DNA of 64,000 bases from Rhodococcus sp. HNM0563 (GTDB lineage Bacteria > Actinomycetota > Actinomycetes > Mycobacteriales > Mycobacteriaceae). Positions 52,665-64,000 of this stretch are shown piece after piece. The notes beneath the pieces were generated by a model. That model saw nothing but the letters and a program-made list of their open reading frames with translations. It did not search any database and had not been told where the DNA came from. The translations under genes were made by a program, and so were the position numbers. The stretch is taken from assembly GCF_012726195.1 (NCBI RefSeq), contig NZ_JAASAF010000012.1, positions 62,001 through 126,000 on the forward strand. Direction: 5' to 3'. Each line of letters begins with the position of its first letter. The stretch's first letter is position 1.

Positions 52665-55421
52665 TCAACCGCTGTTGCGCAAGGCGGTGGCGAGGCCGTT
52701 CATGGTCAGCTGTATTCCGCGCTTGACCTCGTCGCTGTCTTCGCCGCCACGATATCGCCGTAGCAGCTCGACCTGCAGGTGGTTCAGCGGTTCGAGATAG
52801 GGGAACCGGTTGTGCAGCGACCGTTCCAGGGCGGGATTGTCGGCGACCAGCGAGTCGTATCCGGTGATCTGCAAGTACGCCTGCACAGTGCTCTCGTGTT
52901 CGGCGACGATCCGGTCGAACACCCGCGCGCGTAGCCCTTCGTCCTCCACGAGTTCCGAGTAGCGGGCCGCCAACCCCAGATCCGATTTGGCCATGACCTG
53001 GGCCATGTTCGACAGTACGGAACGGAAGAACGGCCACCGTCGGTAAAGGTCCTGCAGGGTCGCGAGCCGGTCGGGATCGTCACCGATCCATTCCGTGATG
53101 GCACTGCCCGTGCCGTACCAGCCGGGAAGCATCACACGCGACTGCGTCCAGGCCAGCACCCACGGGATAGCACGCAGGTCGGCTATCGCCCGGGTCGGTT
53201 TACGAGATGCCGGACGGCTCCCGATGTTCAGATCGCCGATCTCCGCGACGGGCGTCGAAGTGGTGAAGTACTCGACGAAACCAGGCGTGTCGTGCACCAG
53301 ATCCCGGTAGGCCCGGTAAGCGAGATCTGCCAGTTCGTCGAAGACCCGGTACGCCGCCGGTGCGTCGGCTCCGAGACCTTCGACATCGAGGAGCGTCGAC
53401 TCGAGCGTGGCGGCGACGAGCGCCTCCAGATTTCTCCGGGCCAGAGCGGGATCACGATACTTCGCGGAGATCACCTCGCCCTGCTCGGTCAAGCGCAGTG
53501 ACCCGTTCACCGCGCCAGGTGGTTGCGCGAGGATGGCGTCGTAGCTCGGGCCGCCGCCGCGGCCCACAGTGCCGCCCCTACCGTGGAACAGCCGCAGCCG
53601 GATTCCGGTGGCGCGCGCAGCATCCACCAGGTCCAGTTCCGCGCGATACAGCGCCCAATTCGCGGCGAGATAGCCGCCGTCCTTGTTCGAGTCCGAATAG
53701 CCGAGCATCACTTCCTGCACGCCGTCGTGCGCATCGACGAGGCTGCGGAACTCCGGGATGGCGAGCGCCGCGGTCAGGGTCGCCGCTCCCCCACGTAGAT
53801 CGTCGATGGTCTCGAACAGAGGTATCACCTGGACGGTGCACCGTGGATAGCCTGCGTCGAGATCGAGCAGCCCGACTTCCTTGAGCAACACCTCCACTTC
53901 GAGCAGGTCCGAGACCGACGTGCACATGCTGATGATGTAGTGCTCGATCGCGGTGGGACCGATGCGGCGCACCGCAGCCGCAGCGGCACGAAGGATCGCG
54001 AGTTCTTTGGCGGTCTCTTCGGTCAGGTGCGCCTCGGGCGTGCTCAATGGCCGGCGGACGCGCAGTTCTGCGGCGAGCAGTGCGACCCGGGCATTCTCGT
54101 CGAGCTCCTGGTAGCGGTCGGTCACCCCTGCCCAGGCGAACAACTCGGCCACGACGCGTTCGTGGACCTCCGAGTTCTGGCGCAGGTCGAGCGAGGCGAG
54201 GTGGAAGCCGTACACCTCGACAGCCCCGCGGAGCCGGGCCAGGCGGTCATCGGCGATCACCGCGCTGCCCGCGCCGCGTAACGAGACGTCGAGGATTCCG
54301 AGATCGGCGAGCAACTGGGCCGGCCTCCCGTAACCCACCGGGTCACCCTCGACGGTGTCGGCGAGTTCGAGTCCCGGATGCAGGCGCGTCACGGTCGTGG
54401 AGAGCCGGCGACGGATGCCGCGGACCGCTCGGCGGTACGGCTCGTCGCAATGGGCAGGGTCGTTGTCGCCGGAACCCTCCGCGAGCGCCGTCAGCTGTTC
54501 GGTGACCGGAGTGATCCGAGCCGACATCGACAGTTCGCGCTCGAGCGCCGCGAGTTCGCCGAGGTGGTGGCGCAACGCCGTCGCGCTGGCCCTGTCGCAT
54601 GCTGTCGCCACGACGTCGGCGTCGACGTTGGGGTTGCCGTCGCGGTCACCCCCGATCCACGACCCGGGGCGCACCAGGGGCTGGGTGAGGATCGCTGCAC
54701 TGGGCCAGCGGCGGCGCAGTTCGCGGCGGATCTCGGTGTTGAGCTCGGGGACGACATCGAACAGCGCGAGTTCGTAGTACCGCAGACCGTTCTCGATCTC
54801 GTCGCTGATCCGTGGCCGCGACAACCGGATCAACGCCGTCTGCCACAGCGTCAGGATCTGGCGGTGCAGATCTTCGTCGAGTGGCTCACGCGCGTGCGCG
54901 TCGGCGGCCATGTCGCGGCGGCGCATGAGTTCGGTGACGGCAGTCTGCACGTCGAAGATGGTGCGGCGACGGGTTTCGGTCGGATGCGCGGTGATGACGG
55001 GAGCAACAAGCGCGGCGGCGAGGGCATCGGCGACGGTGTCCGGATCCAGGTGCGCCGCGTCGAGCCGGGCATAGGTCGCGGCGAGGGAGCTGTCCGGCGC
55101 TGGGTCGCCCGCATGGACGTGGACGGCGCGGCGACGTTCGCGGTGGAGATCCTCGGCAAGGTTCGCCAGCAGAGCAAAGTGACTGAAAGCGCGCACTACC
55201 GGAATGGCATCGGCGGTGGGGACCGCAGCGAGACGCGCGGCCAGCTCGGAGCGTTCCAGTTCGGAACGCCGGATCTGGAAGCTGGCGACACGTGCTGCTT
55301 CGACAAGACCGAAGATCTCGTCGCCCGCATGTTCTCGGACGACGGCGCCGAGGATGCCGCCGAGCAGTCGGATATCGTCGCGGAGTGGTTCGGTGGCCGA
55401 AGCCGGTGCGGTGTCGGTCAT
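52665..55421 (-). CDS. ppc: Phosphoenolpyruvate carboxylase
   Basis: 918 residues; anaplerotic conversion of PEP and bicarbonate to oxaloacetate. Active-site His146 in [15 protein letters not shown]. Second signature [20 protein letters not shown], and [20 protein letters not shown]. The C-terminus ends RNSG, close to the conserved NTG. ATG start directly inside the 46-base gap after secG. Same strand as secG and tpiA, as in mycobacteria. Confidence 0.97.
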   Translation of the reverse strand: MTDTAPASATEPLRDDIRLLGGILGAVVREHAGDEIFGLVEAARVASFQIRRSELERSELAARLAAVPTADAIPVVRAFSHFALLANLAEDLHRERRRAVHVHAGDPAPDSSLAATYARLDAAHLDPDTVADALAAALVAPVITAHPTETRRRTIFDVQTAVTELMRRRDMAADAHAREPLDEDLHRQILTLWQTALIRLSRPRISDEIENGLRYYELALFDVVPELNTEIRRELRRRWPSAAILTQPLVRPGSWIGGDRDGNPNVDADVVATACDRASATALRHHLGELAALERELSMSARITPVTEQLTALAEGSGDNDPAHCDEPYRRAVRGIRRRLSTTVTRLHPGLELADTVEGDPVGYGRPAQLLADLGILDVSLRGAGSAVIADDRLARLRGAVEVYGFHLASLDLRQNSEVHERVVAELFAWAGVTDRYQELDENARVALLAAELRVRRPLSTPEAHLTEETAKELAILRAAAAAVRRIGPTAIEHYIISMCTSVSDLLEVEVLLKEVGLLDLDAGYPRCTVQVIPLFETIDDLRGGAATLTAALAIPEFRSLVDAHDGVQEVMLGYSDSNKDGGYLAANWALYRAELDLVDAARATGIRLRLFHGRGGTVGRGGGPSYDAILAQPPGAVNGSLRLTEQGEVISAKYRDPALARRNLEALVAATLESTLLDVEGLGADAPAAYRVFDELADLAYRAYRDLVHDTPGFVEYFTTSTPVAEIGDLNIGSRPASRKPTRAIADLRAIPWVLAWTQSRVMLPGWYGTGSAITEWIGDDPDRLATLQDLYRRWPFFRSVLSNMAQVMAKSDLGLAARYSELVEDEGLRARVFDRIVAEHESTVQAYLQITGYDSLVADNPALERSLHNRFPYLEPLNHLQVELLRRYRGGEDSDEVKRGIQLTMNGLATALRNSG

Positions 55422-55467
55422 GCGCTCAGTATCCGCGGCCGGTTGCCGCTCCGCGAGCGCTACAGCG

Positions 55468-55701
55468 TCAGCTGAACTTGATCTGCAGCCCGATACCGAG
55501 GATCGAGATGACCCAGATGATGCCGACGAACAGGGTCACCCGGTCCAGGTTCTTCTCCGCGACGGTCGAACCGGACAGGCTCGATTGGACTCCGCCGCCG
55601 AACAGGCTCGACAGGCCGCCGCCCTTGGCACGGTGCAGCAGCACCAACAGGATCAGCAGGAGGCTGGTGGCGATCAGCAGGATGTCCAGGAACAGTGCCA
55701 T
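55468..55701 (-). CDS. secG: SecG, protein translocase subunit
   Basis: 77 residues. Two membrane helices (about 2-22 and 55-74) with the SecG loop [20 protein letters not shown] between. Forms SecYEG with subunits encoded elsewhere. Upstream of ppc. Confidence 0.95.
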   Translation of the reverse strand: MALFLDILLIATSLLLILLVLLHRAKGGGLSSLFGGGVQSSLSGSTVAEKNLDRVTLFVGIIWVISILGIGLQIKFS

Positions 55702-55840
55702 GTCGGTGTTCAGTGCCCTTCGGCTGGTGGGTGACGTCGGCCGTCAGCTTACCCGGTGAGCGGATTCGCGCGGATCGTGGCACCCACGGCCACCAGAGTT
55801 GCTGTCCGCGGGCAACACCCTCCAAGAATCCAATTCTCTC

Positions 55841-55862
55841 TTCGAGAGTACACATTCTCGAA
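55841..55862. promoter_or_regulatory. Operator-like palindrome upstream of the phosphatase gene
   Basis: TTCGAGA and TCTCGAA form perfect 7-bp arms around GTACACAT. The site lies in an unusually AT-rich stretch 50 bases ahead of the GTG at 55912, overlapping the likely promoter. A dimeric regulator is expected; none is adjacent. Confidence 0.45.
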
Positions 55863-55911
55863 ATTTGGATTTATGTTCGCTCGGAGTCATCTACCGAGCG
55901 AAAGGATCTGC

Positions 55912-56823
55912 GTGTCCAATTTTCAGAGCACCAGCCCCAACCACCGCGTCACACGTTCCGCTGCCGCGTTCGCACTGGCCTGCGTCCTCGCGCTACCCGG
56001 CACCGCCGCACTCGCGGCCCCGCTCGACGTTCCCAGCGGATCGACCGGACACAGCCACGACGACACATCAACCCCGACGCTCCGCCTCGCCTCAGTTGAC
56101 AACTTCCGGGATGTGGCCGGGCCCGGCGGCGGCTACCCGGCCGCATTCGGGCTTCACGTCGAACCGGGCGTGTTCTACCGGTCGAACGCCCTGACCACCA
56201 GCGATGCAGATGCAGCAGCCCTCGACACTCTGGGAATCTCCGCGGTGTACGACCTGCGCACCGATCCCGAGATCGCAGACAAGCCCGACAGGGTTCCTAC
56301 CGGTGCCGCATATGTGCGGCATCCTTTGCTGTCGGGAGATCTGAGTGCGACCGCGGACCTGAAGACGCCTGACGATGCACGCGAGTTCATGAGAGGCATC
56401 AATCGCTCCTTTGTGACGGACCCGGAGATTCGCGCCGAACTCGGCACGATGTTCACCGAGTTCGCCACCACCGACGGTCCCCAGCTCTTCCACTGCACGG
56501 AAGGGAAGGATCGGGCGGGCTGGACCGCTGCGATGCTCCTGTCCCTCGTCGGAGTCGACCGCGAAACGGTGTACGCCGACTACTTGCTCTCCAACGACTA
56601 CTCGGCCGAACGTATCGAGGCGACACTCGCAGCGGCCACGGAGGCCCGTGGACCCGAGAAGGCCGCCGTGTACGCCCCGATGCTGGGGGTGGAGCGAGGA
56701 TTCCTCGAGGCCGGATTCGACCAGCTCGAAGCGGATTACGGCACAGTGCACAATTACCTGCTCACCGGCCTGGGCCTGAGCCCTCAGACGATCGCGGCCC
56801 TGTCCGCGAAACTGGTCGCCTGA
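55912..56823 (+). CDS. Secreted PtpB-like tyrosine/phosphoinositide phosphatase
   Basis: 303 residues. Signal peptide at 1-39 (FALACVLALPGTAALAA), then a PTP domain. SVDNFRDVAG and FYRSNALTTSDADAA are the family entry, and the active-site loop is LFHCTEGKDRAGWTAAMLL, a CX5R signature with the extra Lys-Asp typical of M. tuberculosis PtpB. GTG start with AAAGGA six bases upstream. Inserted between secG and tpiA relative to M. tuberculosis. Unlike PtpB it has a clear signal peptide. Confidence 0.87.
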   Translation: MSNFQSTSPNHRVTRSAAAFALACVLALPGTAALAAPLDVPSGSTGHSHDDTSTPTLRLASVDNFRDVAGPGGGYPAAFGLHVEPGVFYRSNALTTSDADAAALDTLGISAVYDLRTDPEIADKPDRVPTGAAYVRHPLLSGDLSATADLKTPDDAREFMRGINRSFVTDPEIRAELGTMFTEFATTDGPQLFHCTEGKDRAGWTAAMLLSLVGVDRETVYADYLLSNDYSAERIEATLAAATEARGPEKAAVYAPMLGVERGFLEAGFDQLEADYGTVHNYLLTGLGLSPQTIAALSAKLVA

Positions 56824-56842
56824 CCCGACCGGCCACGAAAAT

Positions 56843-56884
56843 GCCTGTGGGCGTGGGATCGTCACCGACCCCACGCCCACAGGC
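56843..56884. terminator. Terminator between phosphatase and tpiA
   Basis: GCCTGTGGGCGTGGG pairs with the CCCACGCCCACAGGC arm over a ~12-base loop, between convergent stops at 56823 and 56903. Confidence 0.82.
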
Positions 56885-56902
56885 GTCACTACTGCGCCAC
56901 TG

Positions 56903-57688
56903 TCAGAGCAGCGGGCCACCCGCTGCGATCGCAGAAAGCTGCGCGAACTCGTCGGCCTTGAGCGACGCACCGCCCACGAGACCTCCGTCGACGTCGGTCT
57001 GCGCGACGAGCTCACCGACGTTCTTGGCGTTGACGGAACCCCCGTAGAGGACACGGACAGACGCCGCGACCTCGGGCGAAGCCAACTCGGCGAGGGTCGC
57101 ACGCACCGCGGCACACACCTCCTGAGCGTCGGCGGCCGAGGCCACCTTGCCCGTGCCGATGGCCCAGACCGGCTCGTACGCGACGACGATCTTGGCGATG
57201 TCGTGTGCGGACAGCCCGGCGAGCGAGCCCTTCAGCTGCTCGACGTTGTAGGCGACGTGGTTGCCCGCCTCGCGAACGTCGAGACCTTCACCGATGCATA
57301 CGATCGGGGTCAGGCCGTGCGCGAGCGCAGCCTTCGTCTTGTCTCGGACGAGCTCGTCGGTCTCGCCGTGCAGGGTGCGCCGCTCGGAGTGGCCGACGAC
57401 CACGTAGGTGCACCCGAGTTTGGCGAGCATTGCACCGGAGATCTCGCCGGTGTAGGCACCGGAACTCTGCGCCGACACGTCTTGCGCACCGTAGGTGAGC
57501 CCGATCTTGTCGCCTTCGATCAGGGTCTGCACCGAGCGGATGTCGGTGAAGGGCGGGATGACCGCGACATCGACCTTCTCCAGGTACTTGTCGGGGAGGG
57601 TGAACGCGATCTTCTGCACCAGTGCGATGGCCTCGAGGTGGTTGAGGTTCATCTTCCAGTTGCCCGCGATGAGCGGTTTACGTGCCAT
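56903..57688 (-). CDS. tpiA: Triosephosphate isomerase
   Basis: 261 residues. [17 protein letters not shown] (Lys13-type), catalytic His in [14 protein letters not shown], catalytic Glu in [15 protein letters not shown], phosphate loop [14 protein letters not shown] 57688 has TGGAGGC six bases upstream and is one base after the pgk stop. Last gene of gap-pgk-tpiA. Confidence 0.97.
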   Translation of the reverse strand: MARKPLIAGNWKMNLNHLEAIALVQKIAFTLPDKYLEKVDVAVIPPFTDIRSVQTLIEGDKIGLTYGAQDVSAQSSGAYTGEISGAMLAKLGCTYVVVGHSERRTLHGETDELVRDKTKAALAHGLTPIVCIGEGLDVREAGNHVAYNVEQLKGSLAGLSAHDIAKIVVAYEPVWAIGTGKVASAADAQEVCAAVRATLAELASPEVAASVRVLYGGSVNAKNVGELVAQTDVDGGLVGGASLKADEFAQLSAIAAGGPLL

Positions 57689-57689
57689 C

Positions 57690-58901
57690 TCATGCCTCCA
57701 GAACAGCGATGCCGGGCAGTTCCTTGCCCTCGAGGTATTCGAGGGAAGCGCCGCCACCGGTCGAGATGTGCGAGAACCCGTCGTCGGGCAGACCCAGCTG
57801 ACGCACCGCCGCTGCGGAGTCGCCGCCGCCGACGACGCTGAACGCACCCTTGCCTGTGGCTTCGACGATTGCCTCGGCTACGCCCCTGGTGCCTGCCGCG
57901 AACTTGTCGAATTCGAACACGCCCATCGGGCCGTTCCAGAACACGGTCCGGGCCGCCGTCAGCAGCGACGCGAAACGCTGCACCGACTCCGGTCCGATGT
58001 CCAGACCCATCCACCCGTCCGGAATCTCGGCGACGGGAACGGTCTTCGCTTCGGCATCGGCGGAGAAACTGTCGGCCACCACCACGTCCTGCGGGATGTG
58101 GAGGACGTCGGCGAACCTGTCGAGCAGGCTCTTGCACGTGTCGATCATCGACTCCTCGAGCAAGGAGTTCCCGACGGAGATGCCCTGTGCAGCAAGGAAT
58201 GTGAAGCACATTCCACCGCCGATGACGAGGGTGTCCACCTTCGGTGCGAGCGCTTCGATCACCGCAAGTTTGTCGGAGACCTTCGAACCGCCGAGAACCA
58301 CCGCGTACGGACGTTCGGTATCGGTGGTGAGCTTGGCCAGCACCTCCACCTCCGCAGCGACGAGACCGCCCGCGTAGTGCGGAAGCAGCTTTGCCACGTC
58401 GTACACCGAGGCCTGCGCGCGGTGCACCACACCGAAGCCATCGGAGACGAACGCGCCGTCGTCCCCGACGAGTTCGACGAGCTCGCGGGCGAGCGCCTGA
58501 CGCTGAGCCTCGTCCTTGCTGGTCTCACGCGGGTCGAACCGAATGTTCTCCAGCAGGAGGATGTCGCCGTCGGTCAGGCCCTCGGAACGGGCCAGGGCGT
58601 CCTGCCCGACGACGTCGCCGGCGAGCTGGACGTTGCGGCCGAGCACCTCACCGAGTTTCGCCGCGACGGGAGCAAGCGAGAACTTCGGATCCGGCTCGCC
58701 TTTGGGGCGACCGAGGTGCGCGGTGACCACAACCTTGGCGCCCGCTTCCGCGAGTGCTGCGATCGTCGGCGCAGACGCGAGGATACGTCCGGGATCTGTG
58801 ATCGTCGCGCCGTCCAGGGGGACGTTGAGGTCGGAGCGCACGAGCACACCGCGCCCCTCCACCCCGGCGTCGAGCAGATCCTTCAGGGTCTGAACTGCCA
58901 C
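57690..58901 (-). CDS. pgk: Phosphoglycerate kinase
   Basis: 403 residues. [13 protein letters not shown] near the N-terminus, [28 protein letters not shown], nucleotide loop [15 protein letters not shown] and C-terminal [17 protein letters not shown] start 28 bases after the gap stop. Confidence 0.97.
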   Translation of the reverse strand: MAVQTLKDLLDAGVEGRGVLVRSDLNVPLDGATITDPGRILASAPTIAALAEAGAKVVVTAHLGRPKGEPDPKFSLAPVAAKLGEVLGRNVQLAGDVVGQDALARSEGLTDGDILLLENIRFDPRETSKDEAQRQALARELVELVGDDGAFVSDGFGVVHRAQASVYDVAKLLPHYAGGLVAAEVEVLAKLTTDTERPYAVVLGGSKVSDKLAVIEALAPKVDTLVIGGGMCFTFLAAQGISVGNSLLEESMIDTCKSLLDRFADVLHIPQDVVVADSFSADAEAKTVPVAEIPDGWMGLDIGPESVQRFASLLTAARTVFWNGPMGVFEFDKFAAGTRGVAEAIVEATGKGAFSVVGGGDSAAAVRQLGLPDDGFSHISTGGGASLEYLEGKELPGIAVLEA

Positions 58902-58929
58902 TGTTCGGGTGTCCTGTTCGTGTGGGGTG

Positions 58930-60012
<1,083 letters not shown>

Positions 60013-60014
60013 CT

Positions 60015-60038
60015 ACTCTAATGTGCGTGGTTCACCAC
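60015..60038 (-). promoter_or_regulatory. gap promoter and inverted repeat
   Basis: Minus-strand TAGAGT (60020-60015) is a -10 candidate. Just upstream GTGGT-TC-ACCAC (60027-60038) is a perfect 5-bp-arm inverted repeat in the -35/-10 spacer, placed to serve as a repressor site. Confidence 0.45.
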
Positions 60039-60086
60039 TCGGGATCCGCCCTTGCGTGGCACGAATCACCACATCAGAGTGAAGCC

Positions 60087-61064
60087 CTAGGCTTCCTCGA
60101 GCAACTCCGCGGTCACCGCGGACTCGGTGTCGGGGACCCCGATTTCCTTCGCACGGCGATCGGCCATGGACAGCAGCCGTCTGATCCGACCGGCGACAGC
60201 GTCCTTGGTCATCGGCGGGTCCGCGAGTTGACCGAGTTCCTCGAGCGATGCCTGTCGGTGCTGCACCCGCAGCGTGCCCGCTGCCGCGAGATGATCCGGT
60301 ACGTCGGCGCCGAGGATGGCCAGTGCCCGCTCGACCCGGGCAGCCGCCGCGACCGCGGCTCGCGCCGACCGCCGCAGATTCGCATCGTCGAAGTTCGCGA
60401 GCCGGTTGGCGGTCGCACGCACTTCACGCCGCATTCGACGCTCTTCCCAGATCAGCCGGGTGTCCTGCGCGCCCATGTGGGTCAGCAGCGCACCGATTGC
60501 CTCACCGTCGCGCAGTACGACGCGATCGGCACCGCGGACCTCACGTGCCTTCGCGGTGATCCCGAGACGACGGGCAGCACCCACCAGGGCGAGCGCTGCC
60601 TCCGGTCCGGGGCAGCTGACCTCGAGAGCCGAGGAGCGGCCCGGTTCCGTCAGTGAGCCGTGCGCAAGGAACGCACCGCGCCACGCTGCGGCGGCATCGG
60701 ACACGCTGCCGCCGACCACCTGCGCGGGCAACCCCCGCACCGGCCGACCGCGGTTGTCGAGCAGCCCGGTCTGCCGTGCGAGTGCCTCACCGTCCTTGCC
60801 GACCCGCACCACGTAACGCGAACTCTTGCGCAACCCGCCGGCACCGAGTACGAGTACCTCCGCCTGATAGCCGTACAGCTCGAAGATCTCCTTGCGCAAC
60901 CGCCGCGCGATCGACCCGAGATCGGCCTCCGCCTCCACGACCACACGTCCCGCGACGATGTGCAGACCGCCCGCGAACCGCAGCAATGAGGACACCTCGG
61001 CCTTGCGATTGCTGGTGCGGGTGACGACGAGCCTGCTCAGCTCGTCCTTGACCTCCGCTGTCAT
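60087..61064 (-). CDS. whiA: WhiA, sporulation/cell-division regulator
   Basis: 325 residues. N-terminal degenerate LAGLIDADG homing-endonuclease fold (about 1-200; [20 protein letters not shown]) and a C-terminal HTH (about 245-310; [20 protein letters not shown], then RIRRLLSMA). In streptomycetes it acts with WhiB. ATG 61064 overlaps the yvcK stop (ATGA). Last gene of uvrC-rapZ-yvcK-whiA. Confidence 0.95.
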   Translation of the reverse strand: MTAEVKDELSRLVVTRTSNRKAEVSSLLRFAGGLHIVAGRVVVEAEADLGSIARRLRKEIFELYGYQAEVLVLGAGGLRKSSRYVVRVGKDGEALARQTGLLDNRGRPVRGLPAQVVGGSVSDAAAAWRGAFLAHGSLTEPGRSSALEVSCPGPEAALALVGAARRLGITAKAREVRGADRVVLRDGEAIGALLTHMGAQDTRLIWEERRMRREVRATANRLANFDDANLRRSARAAVAAAARVERALAILGADVPDHLAAAGTLRVQHRQASLEELGQLADPPMTKDAVAGRIRRLLSMADRRAKEIGVPDTESAVTAELLEEA

Positions 61065-62086
61065 TGCCACGAGACGATCTCCCTTCCGCCACCGCCCACG
61101 GAACTGCTGTGTCCGTGCGGCGTGGTCAGATACTGTCCGAGCGCCCTCGCCAACTTGGCAGGGTCGTGCCGATGGGTGCCGGGTTCTGCGACGTCGACGA
61201 AGTCGACCTCGGCGCCGAAACCGGTCGCGGCGCGCCGAAGGTGCTCACGTTCGCGTCCGACGGGTACCGATGCTTCGTCGACGACGACCTTGTCGACGCG
61301 GAAGTCCGGCGCGTGCTGTGCCAGAACGTGCAGGTGACGTTCGGCGGAGAACCCGGCGGTTTCGCCTGGTTCGGCAGCCAGGTTGAGCACCAGCACCTTA
61401 CGGGCGTTCGTGTGGATCAGGGCATCGTTGAGGTCCGGGACCAGCACGTGCGGGATGACGCTCGAGAACCACGAGCCCGGCCCGAGCACCACCATGTCGG
61501 CATCGCACACCGCATCGAGCGCCTCGGGACCGGCGGGTGGGTTGGCCGGGATCAGCCGCACACGCCGCACCTTGCCGGGTGTGGTTGCGACCGCGACCTG
61601 CCCGCGGATACATCGGCTCGCCCGCGGGTCTGCTTCGAGGCCGGAGACGTCTGCCTCGATGTCGAGCGCAATCGGTGACATCGGCAGGACCCGGCCACGC
61701 ACCTGCAGGAGGCGACCCACGGCATCGAGGGCGGCGACAGTGTCGCCCAATACCTCGGTCAGGCCCGCGAGGATCAGGTTGCCCACCGAATGCCCGGCAA
61801 GGGCGCCGGTGCCACCGAAACGGTGCTGCACGGTCTGCGTCCAGATATCCACCTCGGCATCGGCGGCAGACATCGCGGCGAGCGCCATCCTCAGGTCGCC
61901 GGGGGGGATCACGCCGAGCTCGGCGCGCAGCCGGCCCGACGACCCGCCGTCATCGGCGACGGTGACGACAGCCGTGACCCGGTCCGTGAGCCGGCGCACG
62001 GCGCGCAGCGTCGCGAACAAGCCGTGTCCCCCGCCGAGTGCCGTGATCGCCGGACCGGTCGGAGAATCTCCCAGATAGGTACTCAC
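61061..62086 (-). CDS. yvcK: YvcK/CuvA gluconeogenesis factor
   Basis: 341 residues. UDP-sugar-binding protein needed for growth on gluconeogenic carbon and for cell shape. [71 protein letters not shown]. Overlaps rapZ and whiA by four bases each. Rv1422 equivalent. Confidence 0.94.
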   Translation of the reverse strand: MSTYLGDSPTGPAITALGGGHGLFATLRAVRRLTDRVTAVVTVADDGGSSGRLRAELGVIPPGDLRMALAAMSAADAEVDIWTQTVQHRFGGTGALAGHSVGNLILAGLTEVLGDTVAALDAVGRLLQVRGRVLPMSPIALDIEADVSGLEADPRASRCIRGQVAVATTPGKVRRVRLIPANPPAGPEALDAVCDADMVVLGPGSWFSSVIPHVLVPDLNDALIHTNARKVLVLNLAAEPGETAGFSAERHLHVLAQHAPDFRVDKVVVDEASVPVGREREHLRRAATGFGAEVDFVDVAEPGTHRHDPAKLARALGQYLTTPHGHSSSVGGGGREIVSWQ

Positions 62087-63006
62087 TCGCGCCCCAAATC
62101 ACGATGCACCACGTGCACGTCGAGTCCGGGTTCGCCGCTCAATCGACCCGCGAGGGCTTCGGTCATGGCAACGCTGCGGTGCTTGCCGCCGGTACAACCC
62201 ACCGCGATGGTCATGTACCGCTTGCCCTCGCGCCGATACCCGGCGGTCGTCAGTTCGAGCATCCGCTGGTAACTGTCGAGGAACTCCGGTGCGCTCTCGT
62301 GGGACAGGACGTAGTCGCGCACCGGAGCATCGCGGCCCGTCTGTGGACGCAGGTCGGGAACCCAGTGGGGGTTCGGGAGGAAGCGCACATCGCATACGAG
62401 GTCGGAGTCCATCGGCAGACCGTACTTGAAACCGAATGATTCGACGGTCACCTGAATGGTGTCGGAAGTCGCGTCTCCGAAGGCCGTTTCGATCTTGCGA
62501 CGCAGTTCCGGCCCCGTCAGCGCGGACGTGTCGACGACGAGGTCGGCCGCTGCCTTCACCGGTGCGAGTTGTCCGCGTTCGGCCGCGATCCCGTCGGTGA
62601 GGGTGCGGTCGGCGGTGTCGGACTGCAAGGGATGACTGCGACGGACCTGCTCGAACCGTCGGACGAGCACGGCATCCGTCGCCTCGAGGAACAACACACG
62701 GGTCTGGACCGGCCGCGCAGCCAGTTCGTTGACGACCTGACCGAGATCGCCGGTGAACAGACGGCTGCGCACATCCATGACGATGGCCAACCGTTCGAGC
62801 GGTGGCTCGGCGCGAACCGCGAGATCGATCATGGAGATGACCAACTGCGGCGGAAGATTGTCGGCGACGAACCATCCGAGGTCTTCGAGCGCGGTGGCTG
62901 CGGTGCTCATCCCGGCCCCGGACAGTCCGGTGATGATGATCACCTCGGCGCGGGGTGCGGCACCGTCGCGACTCGATCCGATGGTGTCACTACCGACATC
63001 CGTCAT
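62083..63006 (-). CDS. rapZ: RapZ-family nucleotide-binding protein
   Basis: 307 residues. P-loop region [20 protein letters not shown] carries Met in place of the Walker A Lys. Downstream motifs: [38 protein letters not shown] and the C-terminal RapZ domain with [20 protein letters not shown] and [17 protein letters not shown]. In E. coli RapZ tunes GlmS sRNA decay; in actinobacteria the role is unclear. Overlaps uvrC and yvcK by four bases. Confidence 0.93.
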   Translation of the reverse strand: MTDVGSDTIGSSRDGAAPRAEVIIITGLSGAGMSTAATALEDLGWFVADNLPPQLVISMIDLAVRAEPPLERLAIVMDVRSRLFTGDLGQVVNELAARPVQTRVLFLEATDAVLVRRFEQVRRSHPLQSDTADRTLTDGIAAERGQLAPVKAAADLVVDTSALTGPELRRKIETAFGDATSDTIQVTVESFGFKYGLPMDSDLVCDVRFLPNPHWVPDLRPQTGRDAPVRDYVLSHESAPEFLDSYQRMLELTTAGYRREGKRYMTIAVGCTGGKHRSVAMTEALAGRLSGEPGLDVHVVHRDLGRE

Positions 63007-64000
63007 TGCTGCGACTCCGCTCGTATTTCCGACACGCCGACTGTGTCATCATTGCCCACCGGCGTGTCTCCTGCATCCGGACCGGGTTCCGGAGTCGAGT
63101 CGGGTAGGGACGTCGAGACGCCGCTCACCATCTCGGCACGGAGGGCGTCGTGCACGGTCTGCGCGGTTGCGCGACCGATCCCCGGGACCGCCGTGATCTC
63201 CTCGACGGTGGCCAGGCGCAGTTTCGCGACCGACCCGAAATGCATCACGAGCGCTTTTCGCCGCGTGTCGCCGAGGCCCCGGATCCCGTCGAGCGCGGAC
63301 GCCGTCATGCGCTGCGAGCGTTTGCTGCGGTGGTAGGTGATCGCAAACCGGTGTGCCTCGTCGCGCACTCGTTGCAGCAGGTACAGCGCCTCGCTCGCGC
63401 GCGGCAGAATGACCGGGTCGTCCTCTCCGGGCACCCACACTTCCTCGAGGCGTTTGGCGAGACCGATCACGGCAACGTCGGTGATACCGAGATCATCGAG
63501 GACTTCCGCGGCCGCCGCCACCTGTGGCGCACCGCCGTCCACCACATACAGGTTCGGTGGGTACGCAAAGCGGCGCGGTCTGCCGGTGGCCGGGTCGAGC
63601 GCGGCCTCCGGTGCTGCGTCACCACCGTCACCACCGCCCTCGCCGGTCGCGGCGTGCGCGACGTCGCGGTTGTGACGGAGGAATCGGCGGCGCGTGACCT
63701 CGGCGATCGAACCGACATCGTCGGATCTGCCCTCACCGGCAGCTTCCTTGATCGCGTAGCGCCGATAGTCGGATTTGCGCGGAAGCCCGTCTTCGAAGAC
63801 CACCAGTGATGCAACGACATCCGTGCCCTGTACATGGCTGATGTCGACGCATTCGATGCGCAGCGGCGCCGAATCGAGGTCGAGGGCCTCTTGAATACCC
63901 TGTAATGCCGCCGACCGAGCGGTGAAATCGCCGGCCCGCCGCAGTTTGTGCTGCGTCAACGCTTCCTTCGCGTTGCGCAACACCGTCTCGGCGAGCGCCT
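63003..64000 (-). CDS. uvrC: UvrC excinuclease, N-terminus outside window
   Basis: The last ~332 codons of UvrC, open to the right edge. Contains the C-terminal RNase H-like nuclease ([56 protein letters not shown]) and the tandem HhH domain ([39 protein letters not shown]), plus a ~40-residue acidic tail. The N-terminal GIY-YIG nuclease and UVR region lie outside. Stop overlaps the rapZ start (ATGA). Confidence 0.97.
   Translation of the reverse strand, partial: ALAETVLRNAKEALTQHKLRRAGDFTARSAALQGIQEALDLDSAPLRIECVDISHVQGTDVVASLVVFEDGLPRKSDYRRYAIKEAAGEGRSDDVGSIAEVTRRRFLRHNRDVAHAATGEGGGDGGDAAPEAALDPATGRPRRFAYPPNLYVVDGGAPQVAAAAEVLDDLGITDVAVIGLAKRLEEVWVPGEDDPVILPRASEALYLLQRVRDEAHRFAITYHRSKRSQRMTASALDGIRGLGDTRRKALVMHFGSVAKLRLATVEEITAVPGIGRATAQTVHDALRAEMVSGVSTSLPDSTPEPGPDAGDTPVGNDDTVGVSEIRAESQQ

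Noticed and set aside
53360-55475. Several plus-strand frames opposite ppc
   Set aside because: Antisense to an intact 918-residue ppc, without ribosome sites or domains.

Overview
The window is high-GC actinobacterial chromosome, most likely from Rhodococcus or a close relative in the Mycobacteriales. Three things point there. It carries mycolate and lipomannan genes (FabG1-InhA, MptB) and a rhodococcal-type lycopene cyclase. Its gene order follows the Mycobacterium tuberculosis chromosome, as I remember it, from about Rv1420 (uvrC) to Rv1493 (mutB). Starts are often GTG, stop/start overlaps are dense, and several genes look leaderless. I see no insertion sequence, phage, CRISPR array, tRNA or rRNA; this is core chromosome with a few lineage-specific insertions.

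Layout. 1-3948 (-): methylmalonyl-CoA mutase mutA-mutB, with mutB cut by the left edge. 4199-7326 (+): a VTT/DedA-like membrane protein, a SatD-like protein with a C-terminal HTH coupled to a small membrane protein, then a tandem glycine riboswitch ahead of a DMT-family permease. 7386-10143 (-): NfeD, SPFH/stomatin and DUF3097 proteins. 10228-11052 (+): a conserved hypothetical. 11190-19947 (-): a cell-envelope block in transcription order: membrane protein (Rv1476-like), RipA-like NlpC/P60 hydrolase, MoxR ATPase, DUF58, VWA, FabG1, InhA, then ferrochelatase. 20281-23783 (+): aconitase and its TetR repressor AcnR, with an AcnR-like operator at the acn promoter. 23816-25826 (-): small HTH protein and ABC-F ATPase. 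26004-28098 (+): lycopene cyclase and Ku. 28128-35206 (-): MarR regulator and the SUF iron-sulfur operon sufR-B-D-C-S-U-T. 35299-39796 (+): mannosyltransferase MptB, an ABC exporter pair and heme A synthase CtaA. 39870-42243: an Rv1455-like protein, quinone oxidoreductase and CtaB. 42455-48905 (+): the pentose-phosphate operon tkt-tal-zwf-opcA-pgl. 48919-52560: a GlxA-type AraC regulator, a small ORF, an SRPBCC protein, and an ECF42-type sigma factor with its DGPF/YCII partner. 52665-55701 (-): ppc and secG. 55912-56823 (+): a secreted PtpB-like phosphatase. 56903-64000 (-): tpiA-pgk-gap (listed left to right; transcribed gap-pgk-tpiA) and uvrC-rapZ-yvcK-whiA, with uvrC cut by the right edge.

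Functionally the window combines central carbon metabolism (propionate entry, TCA, anaplerosis, lower glycolysis, pentose phosphate) with heme and Fe-S supply for cytochrome aa3 and aconitase, plus envelope synthesis. The most notable regulatory features are the riboswitch-controlled permease, candidate SufR and AcnR operators, a 22-bp divergent intergenic region with two overlapping leaderless promoters, and a leaderless mini-ORF coupled to the lycopene cyclase. The least understood gene set is the SatD-like/membrane pair.
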